Positions 57,225 through 64,000 of a DNA stretch of 64,000 bases are shown in pieces (position 1 is the first letter of the stretch; the number at the start of each line of letters is the position of its first letter). The notes below the pieces were generated by a model. The model did not search any database and was not told the DNA's origin. It saw only the letters and a list, made by a program, of their open reading frames with translations. The position numbers and the translations under genes are program-made. The stretch comes from Thiomicrorhabdus sp041583835. Its GTDB lineage: Bacteria; Pseudomonadota; Gammaproteobacteria; Thiomicrospirales; Thiomicrospiraceae. The stretch spans positions 62,001 to 126,000 of the forward strand of contig NZ_JBFHFC010000007.1 in the NCBI RefSeq assembly GCF_041583835.1. The letters run 5' to 3'.

Positions 57225-59174
57225 TTAATTAGACGATTCCAACATTTCATCATGCGGCACATTTCTCAAACGTAACGCTTGCTGCATAACTTCTTTAAAT
57301 ACCGGCGCTGCAACCGAACCGCCGTAATAAACTCCGCGACTCGGTTCGTCCACTGCCACCACCATGACCATATCCGGATCGGAAACCGGCACAATTCCGG
57401 CAAACAGCGAATGATATTCGTTTTGCTCGTAGCCGCCCTGTTTGGTTTTATGCACGGTACCGGTTTTACCGGCTACCCGGTAACCGGCCACCTGTGCCTT
57501 GGGAGCAGTACCGCCGCGCGCCACCACTTTCTCCATCATCAACAGGGTTTCATCCGCCGCTTCAGCACCGACTACCCGCGTCTTCTGAGGAGGCTGGTTC
57601 AATTTAAACAAACTCAACGGCATAATTTCTCCGTGGTTTGCCAACATTAAATAACCGTGTGCCAAATTGAGCAAGTTGATATTAAAACCGTACCCGTAAG
57701 AAGCAGAAACTTGATCGATCGTCTGCCATTGCGCGACCGGTTTCAAATAGCCGGTGGCTTCACCCGGCAAGTATAAACCGCTGTCTTTGGTGAAGCCCAC
57801 ATCTTTCCATAGCTGCCACTCCTGCTCGGGTGTCATGCGCATTGCAATCTTGGAAGCACCGACGTTACTGGACTTCTGAATAATACCTTCGGGCTTCAAT
57901 ACACCATGGTTATGCGTATCGGTAATGCGGTAACCCTGCACACGAATCGAACCCGGGCTGGTATTGATCTTCTCGTCCAAGCCGACCACGCCCAGATCCA
58001 ACGCCTTCGCGATGATAAAAGGTTTTACCGTCGAACCCGGCTCCATCAAATCGGTCACCACGCGGTTACGAATCCCGTCGCCACTTAACTGGCTTCGATC
58101 GTTCGGGTTATACCCCGGCAGACTGACCATTGCCAGCACCTCACCGGTTTTGGCGTCCAGAATCACCGCACTGGCGGATTTAGCCTGATGCTCGATCATC
58201 ACACTTTTCAAAGCGCGATAGGCAAAAAACTGAATATTCTTGTCGATACTCAACGTCATATCGGAACCGGCTTTGGCCGGAACCACGTCTTTCACAAAAT
58301 CGACCACTCGACCGGCACGATCCTTAATGACCTGCTTACGACCCGATTTGCCTTTGAGCCAATCTTCGTAAGCCAATTCCAGACCTTCCTGACCATGGTC
58401 GTCAATATTGGTGAAACCGACTAAATGACCTGTTATCTCGCCGGAAGGGTAATAACGTTTGTATTCGTCTTCGATATATACGCCATACAGATTCAGCTCG
58501 TCCACTTGCCTGGACAAATCCGGCTCCACCGAGCGCTGCAAGTAAAGAAAACGTCGGCTAGAAAATTTCTCCACCTTATCCTTAAGGTTGGATGCCGGTA
58601 TTTTCAATAACTTTGACAGTTTCTCGTAAACATGTTGATAACCTAACATTTGCTGGCTATCCACCCAGATCGAAGGAATGTCTGCACTGATGGCTATCGG
58701 CGCACCCGCTTTCCCATCGATATCGTGGGGCGTCAGAGTCATCTTGACTTTTTTAAGGTATATGCCCGGCAACTCAAGTTGCTCGATTTCATCGATTACT
58801 TTCGAGTCGGCTTCTTGTCGGATAAAGCTCAAACGTTTATGTAAACGGTTATGAGCGGTTTGCAAAAGCTCTTTCTCACTCATTCCGAGCAACTTCAAAA
58901 ACTTTCGGTAGGCAGTCTGATAGCCGTACATCACCTTAGCGTCTACCCAAACGGAGGCCATGGGAGTACTCAACGCCAAGACATCGCCATGACGGTCGTA
59001 AATCACCCCGCGAGGTGCCGGAATATCAATGGTGCGAACCTGACGCTTATTCCCCTCTTCCTGCAAGAAGTCCGACTTCACGATCTGTACGTAAAACGCT
59101 CGCGACAGAACAGCCATAAAGCCCATGACAATCAGGGCAAACACCACCTTATCGCGACGAAACTTATTGGCCAT
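57225..59174 (-). CDS. ftsI: Septal transpeptidase FtsI (PBP3) with duplicated N-terminal module
   Basis: Cross-links septal peptidoglycan with FtsW. One N-terminal membrane helix (about 9-28), then a non-catalytic module and a transpeptidase domain with the three active motifs STVK (Ser381), KSSN and GKTGT. At 649 residues it is longer than usual, and the reason is visible: the segment about 66-145 is repeated at about 160-239 with a 94-residue offset and no gaps for at least 60 residues (SVWVDAK...GYQ...Y / SIWVDSQ...GYQ...Y; ELPGIYL / NLYGVYI). Relatives carry one copy. It overlaps ftsL by 11 bases. Function should be intact. Confidence 0.96.
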   Translation of the reverse strand: MANKFRRDKVVFALIVMGFMAVLSRAFYVQIVKSDFLQEEGNKRQVRTIDIPAPRGVIYDRHGDVLALSTPMASVWVDAKVMYGYQTAYRKFLKLLGMSEKELLQTAHNRLHKRLSFIRQEADSKVIDEIEQLELPGIYLKKVKMTLTPHDIDGKAGAPIAISADIPSIWVDSQQMLGYQHVYEKLSKLLKIPASNLKDKVEKFSSRRFLYLQRSVEPDLSRQVDELNLYGVYIEDEYKRYYPSGEITGHLVGFTNIDDHGQEGLELAYEDWLKGKSGRKQVIKDRAGRVVDFVKDVVPAKAGSDMTLSIDKNIQFFAYRALKSVMIEHQAKSASAVILDAKTGEVLAMVSLPGYNPNDRSQLSGDGIRNRVVTDLMEPGSTVKPFIIAKALDLGVVGLDEKINTSPGSIRVQGYRITDTHNHGVLKPEGIIQKSSNVGASKIAMRMTPEQEWQLWKDVGFTKDSGLYLPGEATGYLKPVAQWQTIDQVSASYGYGFNINLLNLAHGYLMLANHGEIMPLSLFKLNQPPQKTRVVGAEAADETLLMMEKVVARGGTAPKAQVAGYRVAGKTGTVHKTKQGGYEQNEYHSLFAGIVPVSDPDMVMVVAVDEPSRGVYYGGSVAAPVFKEVMQQALRLRNVPHDEMLESSN

Positions 59175-59502
59175 CAGCTTGTTCTTGCAAGTAAATTGTT
59201 TGAAGATTATGAGATTCTGCGGACTTTTCCAAAACCATGTTCAATTTTGATTGGGCAATCTGTTCAATGCGGGCTGGGGCACTTAAATGCATTTTTTCAA
59301 GCATCAAACGCCCCCACTCCTCTTTGGCTTGAAGGTTTTTTTGTAATGCCAGATAGTACTGGGTTTCTGTATGTCGAATTTGGTGTTGGACTTGAATGAT
59401 CGCAATCAGCGACATCAATACCATCATCACCAGGCTGAAAAGAAAAAACCCACGCCACTTAAAAATTTTTAAGTGGGTGGGTCTGGGGAATCTTCTTAAC
59501 AT
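59164..59502 (-). CDS. ftsL: Cell division protein FtsL
   Basis: Small bitopic divisome protein forming a complex with FtsQ and FtsB. One membrane helix (FFLFSLVMMVLMSLIAIIQV) is followed by a periplasmic coiled coil (about 40-100). The frame extends upstream to a TTG at 59547, but the ATG at 59502 (MLRRFPRP) gives a normal 112-residue protein. Its first 25 codons contain a terminator-like hairpin (see 59443-59482). Identification rests on topology, length and position before ftsI. Confidence 0.88.
   Translation of the reverse strand: MLRRFPRPTHLKIFKWRGFFLFSLVMMVLMSLIAIIQVQHQIRHTETQYYLALQKNLQAKEEWGRLMLEKMHLSAPARIEQIAQSKLNMVLEKSAESHNLQTIYLQEQADGQ
59443..59482 (-). terminator. Terminator-like hairpin inside the ftsL coding start
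   Basis: On the minus strand a near-perfect palindrome (about 35 bases, one bulged base; arms ACCCACCCACTTAAAAA and TTTTTAAGTGGCGTGGGT) is followed directly by TTTTTTCTTTT. It has the shape of a strong intrinsic terminator, but lies within codons 7-24 of ftsL. Ribosomes translating ftsL would melt it; when ftsL translation lags, transcription could stop after ftsZ. Confidence 0.7.
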
Positions 59503-59592
59503 GTCAGCAACAAACCAGCATTCAAGCTCTGTTACCGAACCACTCAATCAACATACTGTCAGTACTCTCATGTGCGGCCCGGCTAGAGCTTT

Positions 59593-60825
59593 TTAGTCCG
59601 CTTGACGACGTAAGAAAGCAGGAATATCCAGATAGTTCGAGTTTGGAAGACTGCCGGCCAGTCCACCATTCGCAACCATCTTAGGACGCTCTACTTCTAC
59701 TTCTTTCGCAGGCTTAGCGGCGGATTCCAACTTAACGCTCTGCTGAACCGCTTTCGGCGCTTCCTCGACTTTAGCCGCAGGTGCTGCCTGTTCGACAACG
59801 CTTTCTTTGTTCGCTTGAACTGCAGTCAGATTCGGTTTAACCATTTCCGGCTTCTTAGCGGCAGAACCCGCTTCTTCAAGTCCTGTTGCAACAACCGTTA
59901 CACGAATCTCGTCCTGCATGGTTTCGTCGATAGACGTACCGATAATGACTTTTGCATCCGGTGCGGCAACTTGATCAATAACATCACCCACTTCGTTGAA
60001 TTCACCCAAAGTGAAATCCAAACCACTTGTAATGTTAACCAGCAAACCACGGGCACCCGATACCGAAATATCCTCCAACAACGGATTGGCAATCGCCTTT
60101 TCCGCAGCCTTGATGGCACGGTCTTCACCAGTCGCATGACCGACACCCATCATCGCCATACCGCGTTCGGTCATGACTGTACGTAAATCTTCAAAATCCA
60201 CGTTGATCATACCCGGACGGGTAACCAATTCTGAAATACCCTGAACCGCACCGTGCAGTACTTCGTTTGCGTAATCAAACGCTTTCGCCAATACGAAGTC
60301 GCGTCCCAACACTTTCAACAACTTATCGTTAGGAACGGTAATTAATGAATCTACATGTTCCGAAAGCGCTTCGATCCCGGCATCTGCAATCTTATTGCGA
60401 CGCTCGAAACTGAACGGGCGACTGACGACACCGACCGTCAAAATACCCATCTCGCGTGCAGCTTGCGCTACAACAGGTGCAGAACCGGTACCGGTTCCGC
60501 CGCCCATTCCTGCGGTGATGAATACCATGTCGGCATCTCTTAACTGTTCTTTAACCTGGTCAATGTCTTCTTTTGCAGCTTGTGCACCGCGTTCTGGGTC
60601 CGCACCGGCTCCCAGACCGCCATCACCTAGCTGGATACAGGTCGAAACCTGAGAGTTAGCCAAGGCTTGCGCATCGGTATTGGCACACATAAACTCAACG
60701 CCTTCAACGTTTGAGCGCACCATATAATCTACGGCGTTACCACCGCCACCGCCTAAGCCGATGACTTTGATAACAGGCATGCCAGGTGTCCGGACTGGCG
60801 TTGTTTCTTTTCCTACGAATTTCAT
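59593..60825 (-). CDS. ftsZ: Cell division protein FtsZ, at a non-standard locus
   Basis: Tubulin-like GTPase that forms the Z ring. Nucleotide motifs: IKVIGLGGGGGNAVDYM (about 19-35), GGGTGTGSAPVVAQ (about 109-122), NVDFEDLRTVM; a variable Ala/Val/Lys-rich linker (about 320-395) and the conserved C-terminal peptide LDIPAFLRRQAD that binds FtsA and ZipA. Length 410. It lies between rsmH and ftsL instead of after ftsA. Ribosome site AGGGG is about ten bases before the ATG. Confidence 0.98.
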   Translation of the reverse strand: MKFVGKETTPVRTPGMPVIKVIGLGGGGGNAVDYMVRSNVEGVEFMCANTDAQALANSQVSTCIQLGDGGLGAGADPERGAQAAKEDIDQVKEQLRDADMVFITAGMGGGTGTGSAPVVAQAAREMGILTVGVVSRPFSFERRNKIADAGIEALSEHVDSLITVPNDKLLKVLGRDFVLAKAFDYANEVLHGAVQGISELVTRPGMINVDFEDLRTVMTERGMAMMGVGHATGEDRAIKAAEKAIANPLLEDISVSGARGLLVNITSGLDFTLGEFNEVGDVIDQVAAPDAKVIIGTSIDETMQDEIRVTVVATGLEEAGSAAKKPEMVKPNLTAVQANKESVVEQAAPAAKVEEAPKAVQQSVKLESAAKPAKEVEVERPKMVANGGLAGSLPNSNYLDIPAFLRRQAD

Positions 60826-60856
60826 GACGACGATTCCCCTTAATCAGCATGACAAC

Positions 60857-60870
60857 TAAAACATGTTTTA
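60857..60870. promoter_or_regulatory. 14-bp palindrome in the rsmH-ftsZ gap
   Basis: TAAAACATGTTTTA is perfectly self-complementary and lies 32-45 bases before the ftsZ start, in a 90-base gap that may hold an extra ftsZ promoter or a regulator site. No clear -35/-10 pair was found. Confidence 0.35.
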
Positions 60871-60914
60871 ATTTGCGCTAAAGAAGTTTCCCCAACACAA
60901 ACTGCAACATTGAC

Positions 60915-61874
60915 CTACAAACGTTCTGCAATGCGGAGCACCGCACTGCGTGATCGACTATTCACTCGACACTCTTCTTCACTTGGAAAGACTGGCTTGC
61001 CGATCTTTTTCAAAACAGGCTCAATCACTTCCAGCAAAATCGGTGAATCCGGGAACAGATCCTTCATCGTGGACTGATCCCTAATAAACTGTTTTACAAT
61101 TCTGTCTTCCAAAGAGTGGAAGCTGATAACCGCAAGTCGGCCGCCGGGTGCAAGAATGGCCACCGCCGCTTCCAACACATTCTTCAAAACGTCCAACTCT
61201 TGATTTACGGCAATGCGTATTGCTTGAAAAGTACGCGTTGCCGGATGTTTATTCTTTTCTGTTTTAGGCGAAGCCTTTCTAACCAATTCCGCCAAGTCCA
61301 ACGTCGTCTGCAACTCGTCTTTGTCGCTCGCTTCTTTTATGACTCTGGCGATTCGCCCCGCGAAACGTTCTTCGCCGTATTGCTTAAGTACCTTCGCAAG
61401 CGTTTTTTCATCTACCTGCTTCAGCCACTCTTTGGCACTCAAACCTTCTTCCGGATTCATGCGCATATCCAAAGGCCCAGAACGCATAAAGCTGAATCCA
61501 CGTTCAGCCTCATCCAGTTGCGGTGACGACACTCCCAAATCCAGGAGCAATCCATTCACTTTTCCTGTTATCCCCCGCCTTTCGCAGTATTCGGCTACCT
61601 TGTCGAAACTGCCGTGCTGAATTTCAAAGCGCGGATCGTTAAAATGTGTGTTGGCGTATTCGACCGCTTGCGGATCCTGATCAATCCCTATCAACCGCCC
61701 TTCCGGCCCCAACTTATCCAAAATGACCCGACTGTGTCCGCCGCGTCCGAATGTGCCGTCTATATAAATGCCATCCCCTTGGATATTCAAAGCATCGATC
61801 GACTCATTCAATAACACCGAGTAATGTTTCTGCTGACTGTCTTCCATAGTTGGTTTTTGTGCTCCTTCAGACAT
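60915..61874 (-). CDS. rsmH: 16S rRNA (cytosine1402-N4)-methyltransferase
   Basis: Methylates C1402 of 16S rRNA. SAM-binding motif DGTFGRGGHSRVIL (about 40-53), LLLDLGVSSPQLDEAERGFSF and ISFHSLEDRIVKQFI are diagnostic. The ATG at 61874 overlaps the mraZ stop by one base (TGATG); a GTG one codon upstream also opens the frame. Length about 319. Confidence 0.97.
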   Translation of the reverse strand: MSEGAQKPTMEDSQQKHYSVLLNESIDALNIQGDGIYIDGTFGRGGHSRVILDKLGPEGRLIGIDQDPQAVEYANTHFNDPRFEIQHGSFDKVAEYCERRGITGKVNGLLLDLGVSSPQLDEAERGFSFMRSGPLDMRMNPEEGLSAKEWLKQVDEKTLAKVLKQYGEERFAGRIARVIKEASDKDELQTTLDLAELVRKASPKTEKNKHPATRTFQAIRIAVNQELDVLKNVLEAAVAILAPGGRLAVISFHSLEDRIVKQFIRDQSTMKDLFPDSPILLEVIEPVLKKIGKPVFPSEEECRVNSRSRSAVLRIAERL

Positions 61875-62332
61875 CACAGACTTAAACTCGCAAGCGATTC
61901 GGATACTTCATTTGAAAGTGCCGAATCCAACATCTCTGGTCGGCTGGCATCCCATGCCTCTTGCGACCAAAGTTCAAATTTATTCCCTTGCCCCAATAAG
62001 ATGGCCGACTTTTCCAGATTGGCATGCTCTCGCAGCAAGCTCGGCAATAATACTCGTCCTTGCGAGTCCATCTCCATCTCGGATGCATGCCCTAAAAGCA
62101 AACGTTGATACAAACGTGCCTGAGGATCAACGTTCGGTAAAGACATCAACTTGCGTTCGATAACTTCCCATTCATCCAAGGTATAAATCAGTAAACAAGG
62201 GCTATGAAGGTCGATGGTAGCGACCAATTGATTGTCACTTGCTTCGGAGATCGACTCACGATAGCGCTTAGGAACGGCAAGGCGTCCTTTCGCATCGATA
62301 TTGATTGAATTGATCCCACGAAAAAATAACAT
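61874..62332 (-). CDS. mraZ: Transcriptional regulator MraZ
   Basis: SpoVT/AbrB-type DNA-binding protein that represses its own dcw promoter. Two copies of the fold are seen: INIDAKGRLAVPKRYR and MDSQGRVLLPSLLREH. The start is the ATG at 62332 (MLFFRG), matching the family N-terminus; the frame continues upstream to 62365 but that runs through the operator. About 152 residues. Confidence 0.96.
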   Translation of the reverse strand: MLFFRGINSINIDAKGRLAVPKRYRESISEASDNQLVATIDLHSPCLLIYTLDEWEVIERKLMSLPNVDPQARLYQRLLLGHASEMEMDSQGRVLLPSLLREHANLEKSAILLGQGNKFELWSQEAWDASRPEMLDSALSNEVSESLASLSL

Positions 62333-62341
62333 TTCAAAATT

Positions 62342-62375
62342 CCACTTTTCGCCACCTTTCCCCACTTAGCGCCAC
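62342..62375 (-). promoter_or_regulatory. MraZ operator: four GTGG boxes at 10-bp spacing
   Basis: On the minus strand GTGG occurs four times at exactly 10-bp intervals (CCAC on the plus strand at 62342, 62352, 62362, 62372), immediately upstream of mraZ. MraZ is known to bind arrays of GTGG(G) direct repeats spaced by about one helical turn before mraZ. The last box overlaps the -10 element, so binding would block the promoter. Confidence 0.9.
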
Positions 62376-62402
62376 TATATTGCTGTTGCACTCCACTGTC
62401 AA
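62374..62402 (-). promoter_or_regulatory. Main promoter of the dcw cluster (Pmra)
   Basis: On the minus strand TTGACA (62402-62397), a 17-base spacer, and TATAGT (62379-62374). A perfect -35 with a near-consensus -10 at optimal spacing predicts a strong sigma-70 promoter driving mraZ, rsmH and ftsZ. Confidence 0.85.
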
Positions 62403-62930
62403 CCCCGTCAAATGCAAAGAAACACAAATTTTCATTACAGGACAACAACTTACGGACACATACCAACGGGATTTTATAAATATTAGGTAACACTAATAAA
62501 ACTTATGTTTCAATCAGTTAGCACTGCAAAACAAAGTCATTAGTTAAGTAATATTCACAACACATTGTATAAAAAAAGGGTTTTCTTATTACCAATACCG
62601 ACACAACCAACAACACAACATGTAGTATAAGAAAAACATCAGAACACTACATAAAGAAGACTAATGCATGCAGAGTCGCCCCCCACCCCATTAGGGGAGA
62701 ATTTTCCCTAAAAAATTAAAAAAAATTAAAAAAACGGAATAAAAGTGAGTGTTTTAGAGGAAATTTAGAAAAACAGACAAGACAATTCCTACATGCGTAA
62801 GGAAAAAATTGGGCGCTTAGAACAAACGATTAGGACAAAAAAACCACATCAATTTTCAATACTGAATCGGGAATATTTCGATAAGCCATTTAGAAGAAAT
62901 CGGGTGTAGAAAAACCCATGATATAGAAAT
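62403..62930. other. AT-rich intergenic region between mraZ and rnpB
   Basis: Over 500 bases without a supported gene. It is strongly AT-rich with many short A runs. Structures seen: an inverted repeat TTAGGG/CCCTAA around 62692-62712, arms TTTTCTTAT/ATAAGAAAA about 62580-62637, and GGGT/ACCC at 62902-62917. No ORF with a ribosome site or recognised RNA was found. Confidence 0.5.
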
Positions 62931-62962
62931 AAAAAGCCAACTAAAAAGGCAGTCAACTTTTT
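62931..62962 (-). terminator. Terminator of rnpB
   Basis: On the minus strand AAAAAGTTGACT, loop GCCTTTTT, AGTTGGCTTTTT pairs over 12 positions (three G-U) and ends in a T run, about ten bases after the RNase P RNA 3' end. Confidence 0.75.
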
Positions 62963-62972
62963 GAAATAGAAA

Positions 62973-63358
62973 GCAAAAGCGGATCTGTAAGCCGGGTTCT
63001 GTACTCAAAAGAGCGACAACCATTCATCTGGGAGAAACATCACTGCTTTCCTCAAGCGACCTACCCGGAAACCCGTGCGAGCAACACGGTGTCACTGGCA
63101 AGCCAGTGGCGTTGTTTCCCTATTTGGTCTTGCACCGGATGGGGTTTTCACTGCCACTTCTGTTACCAGAAGCGCGGTGCGCTCTTACCGCACCATTTCA
63201 ACCTTACCTGTTCGCGCAAGCGCGTCATCGGCGGTATATTTTCTGCTGCACTGTCCGTCGGTTCACACCGCCCAGCCGTTAGCTGGCATCCCGCTCTGTG
63301 GTGCCCGGACTTTCCTCCGAAGCCTAAAGACTTCCGCGATTGTCCAACCCACTTTTGC
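62973..63358 (-). ncRNA. rnpB: RNase P RNA, bacterial type A
   Basis: Catalytic RNA that removes 5' leaders of tRNA precursors. On the minus strand the conserved blocks appear in order: GAGGAAAGTCCGGGC near the 5' end, the CGGCAC-type core GGTAACAG-like segment with GCGCACCGC, GGCCAAATAGGG, and near the 3' end GATGAATGGTTGT...ACAGAACCCGGCTTAC. The ends were set from the P1 helix: GCAAAAGTGG at 63358 pairs with CCGCTTTTGC ending at 62973 (10 bp, one G-U). Length about 386 fits. A weak promoter (TGGACT, 17, TACTGT) lies just upstream. Confidence 0.93.
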
Positions 63359-63459
63359 GTGGCGTACAGTACCCGAAATCGACATTAAAGTCCATAAAAT
63401 TAAAGTTCGTAGTAAAATGGCCGATAACTTATCCAAGTAAAACTAAAAGGTTAAATTTC

Positions 63460-63666
63460 ATGGACATTTCTGCCAACTCAGCAGTGACCGCAGCCTATTA
63501 TCAGCAACAAGCCAACACTCATGAACAAGTGCAGGTTTCGATGCTTAAAAAAGCCATCGACAGTCAAGCCGCTAATGCGCTGACTTTGATTGCAAGCTTG
63601 CCGACACCGCCATCGAATGCCGGACTGCCGAGCAACCTGGGCAACAACATCAACGTCACGGCTTAA
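63460..63666 (+). CDS. YjfB-family putative motility protein
   Basis: A 68-residue protein beginning MDISANSAVTAAYYQQQ with the core VSMLKKAIDSQAANALTLI, matching the small YjfB family (often linked to motility genes). Function unknown. The ATG at 63460 has AAAAGG about nine bases upstream; the longer open frame starting at 63340 overlaps rnpB and is not credible. No flagellar genes are nearby. Confidence 0.75.
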   Translation: MDISANSAVTAAYYQQQANTHEQVQVSMLKKAIDSQAANALTLIASLPTPPSNAGLPSNLGNNINVTA

Positions 63667-63691
63667 AAGCTTAAACACCGAATAAATACAA

Positions 63692-63720
63692 TCCGGATAA
63701 ACTAAACAAAACTATCCGGA
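63692..63720. terminator. Hairpin between yjfB-like gene and dacB
   Basis: TCCGGATA and TATCCGGA form a perfect 8-bp stem around a 13-base loop, in the gap between two convergent genes. There is no T run, so it is a weak terminator candidate. Confidence 0.45.
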
Positions 63721-63751
63721 CTCACTTATCCCATTCGCACACCGTTGCAAA

Positions 63752-64000
63752 TCATTGTTGCGCCCAAATCTCCTGACTCAACACACTCGCCACCTTGTTG
63801 CGGTAATGGTAATAGGGAACCTGCTGGTTAATCATCACCACAAACGGCAGCCAGTTTTGTCGATGCTCGATATACCCCGCCAACGCACTGACTCCGATTA
63901 AAGACCCCGATTTCGCATACACATGCGCTTCCACTTCCGGCAACAAGTGTTTCCACGGCCTGAATACCTCAAGCACTTCGATTAGCTGTTGAGGACTTAA
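63752..64000 (-). CDS. dacB: D-alanyl-D-alanine carboxypeptidase/endopeptidase (PBP4, S13 family), C-terminal part
   Basis: Only the last 82 residues are in the window; the frame is open to the edge. The third active-site motif KSGS (KTGS equivalent) is in VYAKSGSLIGVSALAGYIEHRQ, and the context YAKxGxLxGVSALAGY is typical of S13 (PBP4) enzymes that trim or cut peptidoglycan in the periplasm. The upstream catalytic motifs lie outside. Confidence 0.85.
   Translation of the reverse strand, partial: LSPQQLIEVLEVFRPWKHLLPEVEAHVYAKSGSLIGVSALAGYIEHRQNWLPFVVMINQQVPYYHYRNKVASVLSQEIWAQQ

Noticed and set aside
62403..62930. Small gene or regulatory RNA in the AT-rich gap
   Set aside because: Only weak hairpins and A runs; no ribosome site, promoter-terminator pair or known RNA motif.
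63075..63440. Long open frames on the plus strand over 63.1-63.4 kb
   Set aside because: They are antisense to rnpB and have no ribosome site; the conserved RNase P RNA blocks and P1 pairing explain this DNA.

Overview
The window looks like a chromosome segment from a sulfur-oxidising gammaproteobacterium of the Thiomicrospira / Hydrogenovibrio / Thiomicrorhabdus type. The reasons are a periplasmic thiosulfate-oxidation operon (soxXYZA, with soxB and soxCD not adjacent, as is typical of that lineage), a tusA-dsrE2 sulfur-carrier pair, gammaproteobacterial-type housekeeping genes (argA, rnt, lpxC next to dciA and secA, a MutT-ThiE fusion), and a moderate GC content with AT-rich intergenic DNA. 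No insertion sequences, CRISPR arrays, tRNAs or rRNAs were seen. This assignment is inference from gene content.

Layout. 1-5.1 kb (minus strand): the start of pssA, then a run tusA-dsrE2-galU-pgi and a UDP-glucose-dehydrogenase-family gene whose catalytic residues are altered. 5.2-9.1 kb (plus): a BepA-like M48 protease, then soxX-soxY-soxZ-soxA closed by a clean terminator. 9.2-27.1 kb: mixed single genes and pairs (terB-like, ilvD, argA, rnt, grxD, an AsnO-type amidotransferase, an exported alpha/beta hydrolase, a GGDEF-EAL protein, coaE, mutT-thiE, hisC, argJ, secA, dciA). 27.2-62.4 kb (almost all minus): a rearranged division and cell wall (dcw) cluster. 62.9-64 kb: RNase P RNA, a YjfB-like small protein and the end of a PBP4-type dacB.

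The dcw cluster is the most unusual part. Its first half runs mraZ-rsmH-ftsZ-ftsL-ftsI-murE-murF-mraY-murD-ftsW-murG-(SDR gene) and ends at a terminator near 48.4 kb. Its second half, murC-ddl-ftsQ-ftsA-lpxC, lies about 16 kb further on, separated by two chemoreceptors, lgt, thyA-folA, a zinc transporter locus (znuA / znuCB) and a sufBCDS iron-sulfur operon. ftsZ has left its usual place between ftsA and lpxC and sits between rsmH and ftsL, directly under a near-consensus promoter with four 10-bp-spaced MraZ boxes. Just past ftsZ, inside the first codons of ftsL, is a terminator-like hairpin that could make ftsZ expression much higher than that of the genes downstream. FtsI itself carries a tandem duplication of about 94 residues in its N-terminal non-catalytic module.

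The genes fit an autotrophic sulfur oxidiser: Sox, TusA/DsrE2 and Suf handle sulfur; the sugar-nucleotide genes feed the envelope; the dcw genes, dacB, lpxC, lgt, bepA and secA build and service it. Other points worth attention are a perfect hairpin between soxZ and soxA, a P-loop protein beside znuA, a probable Zur operator before znuC, and several perfect palindromes in divergent promoter regions.
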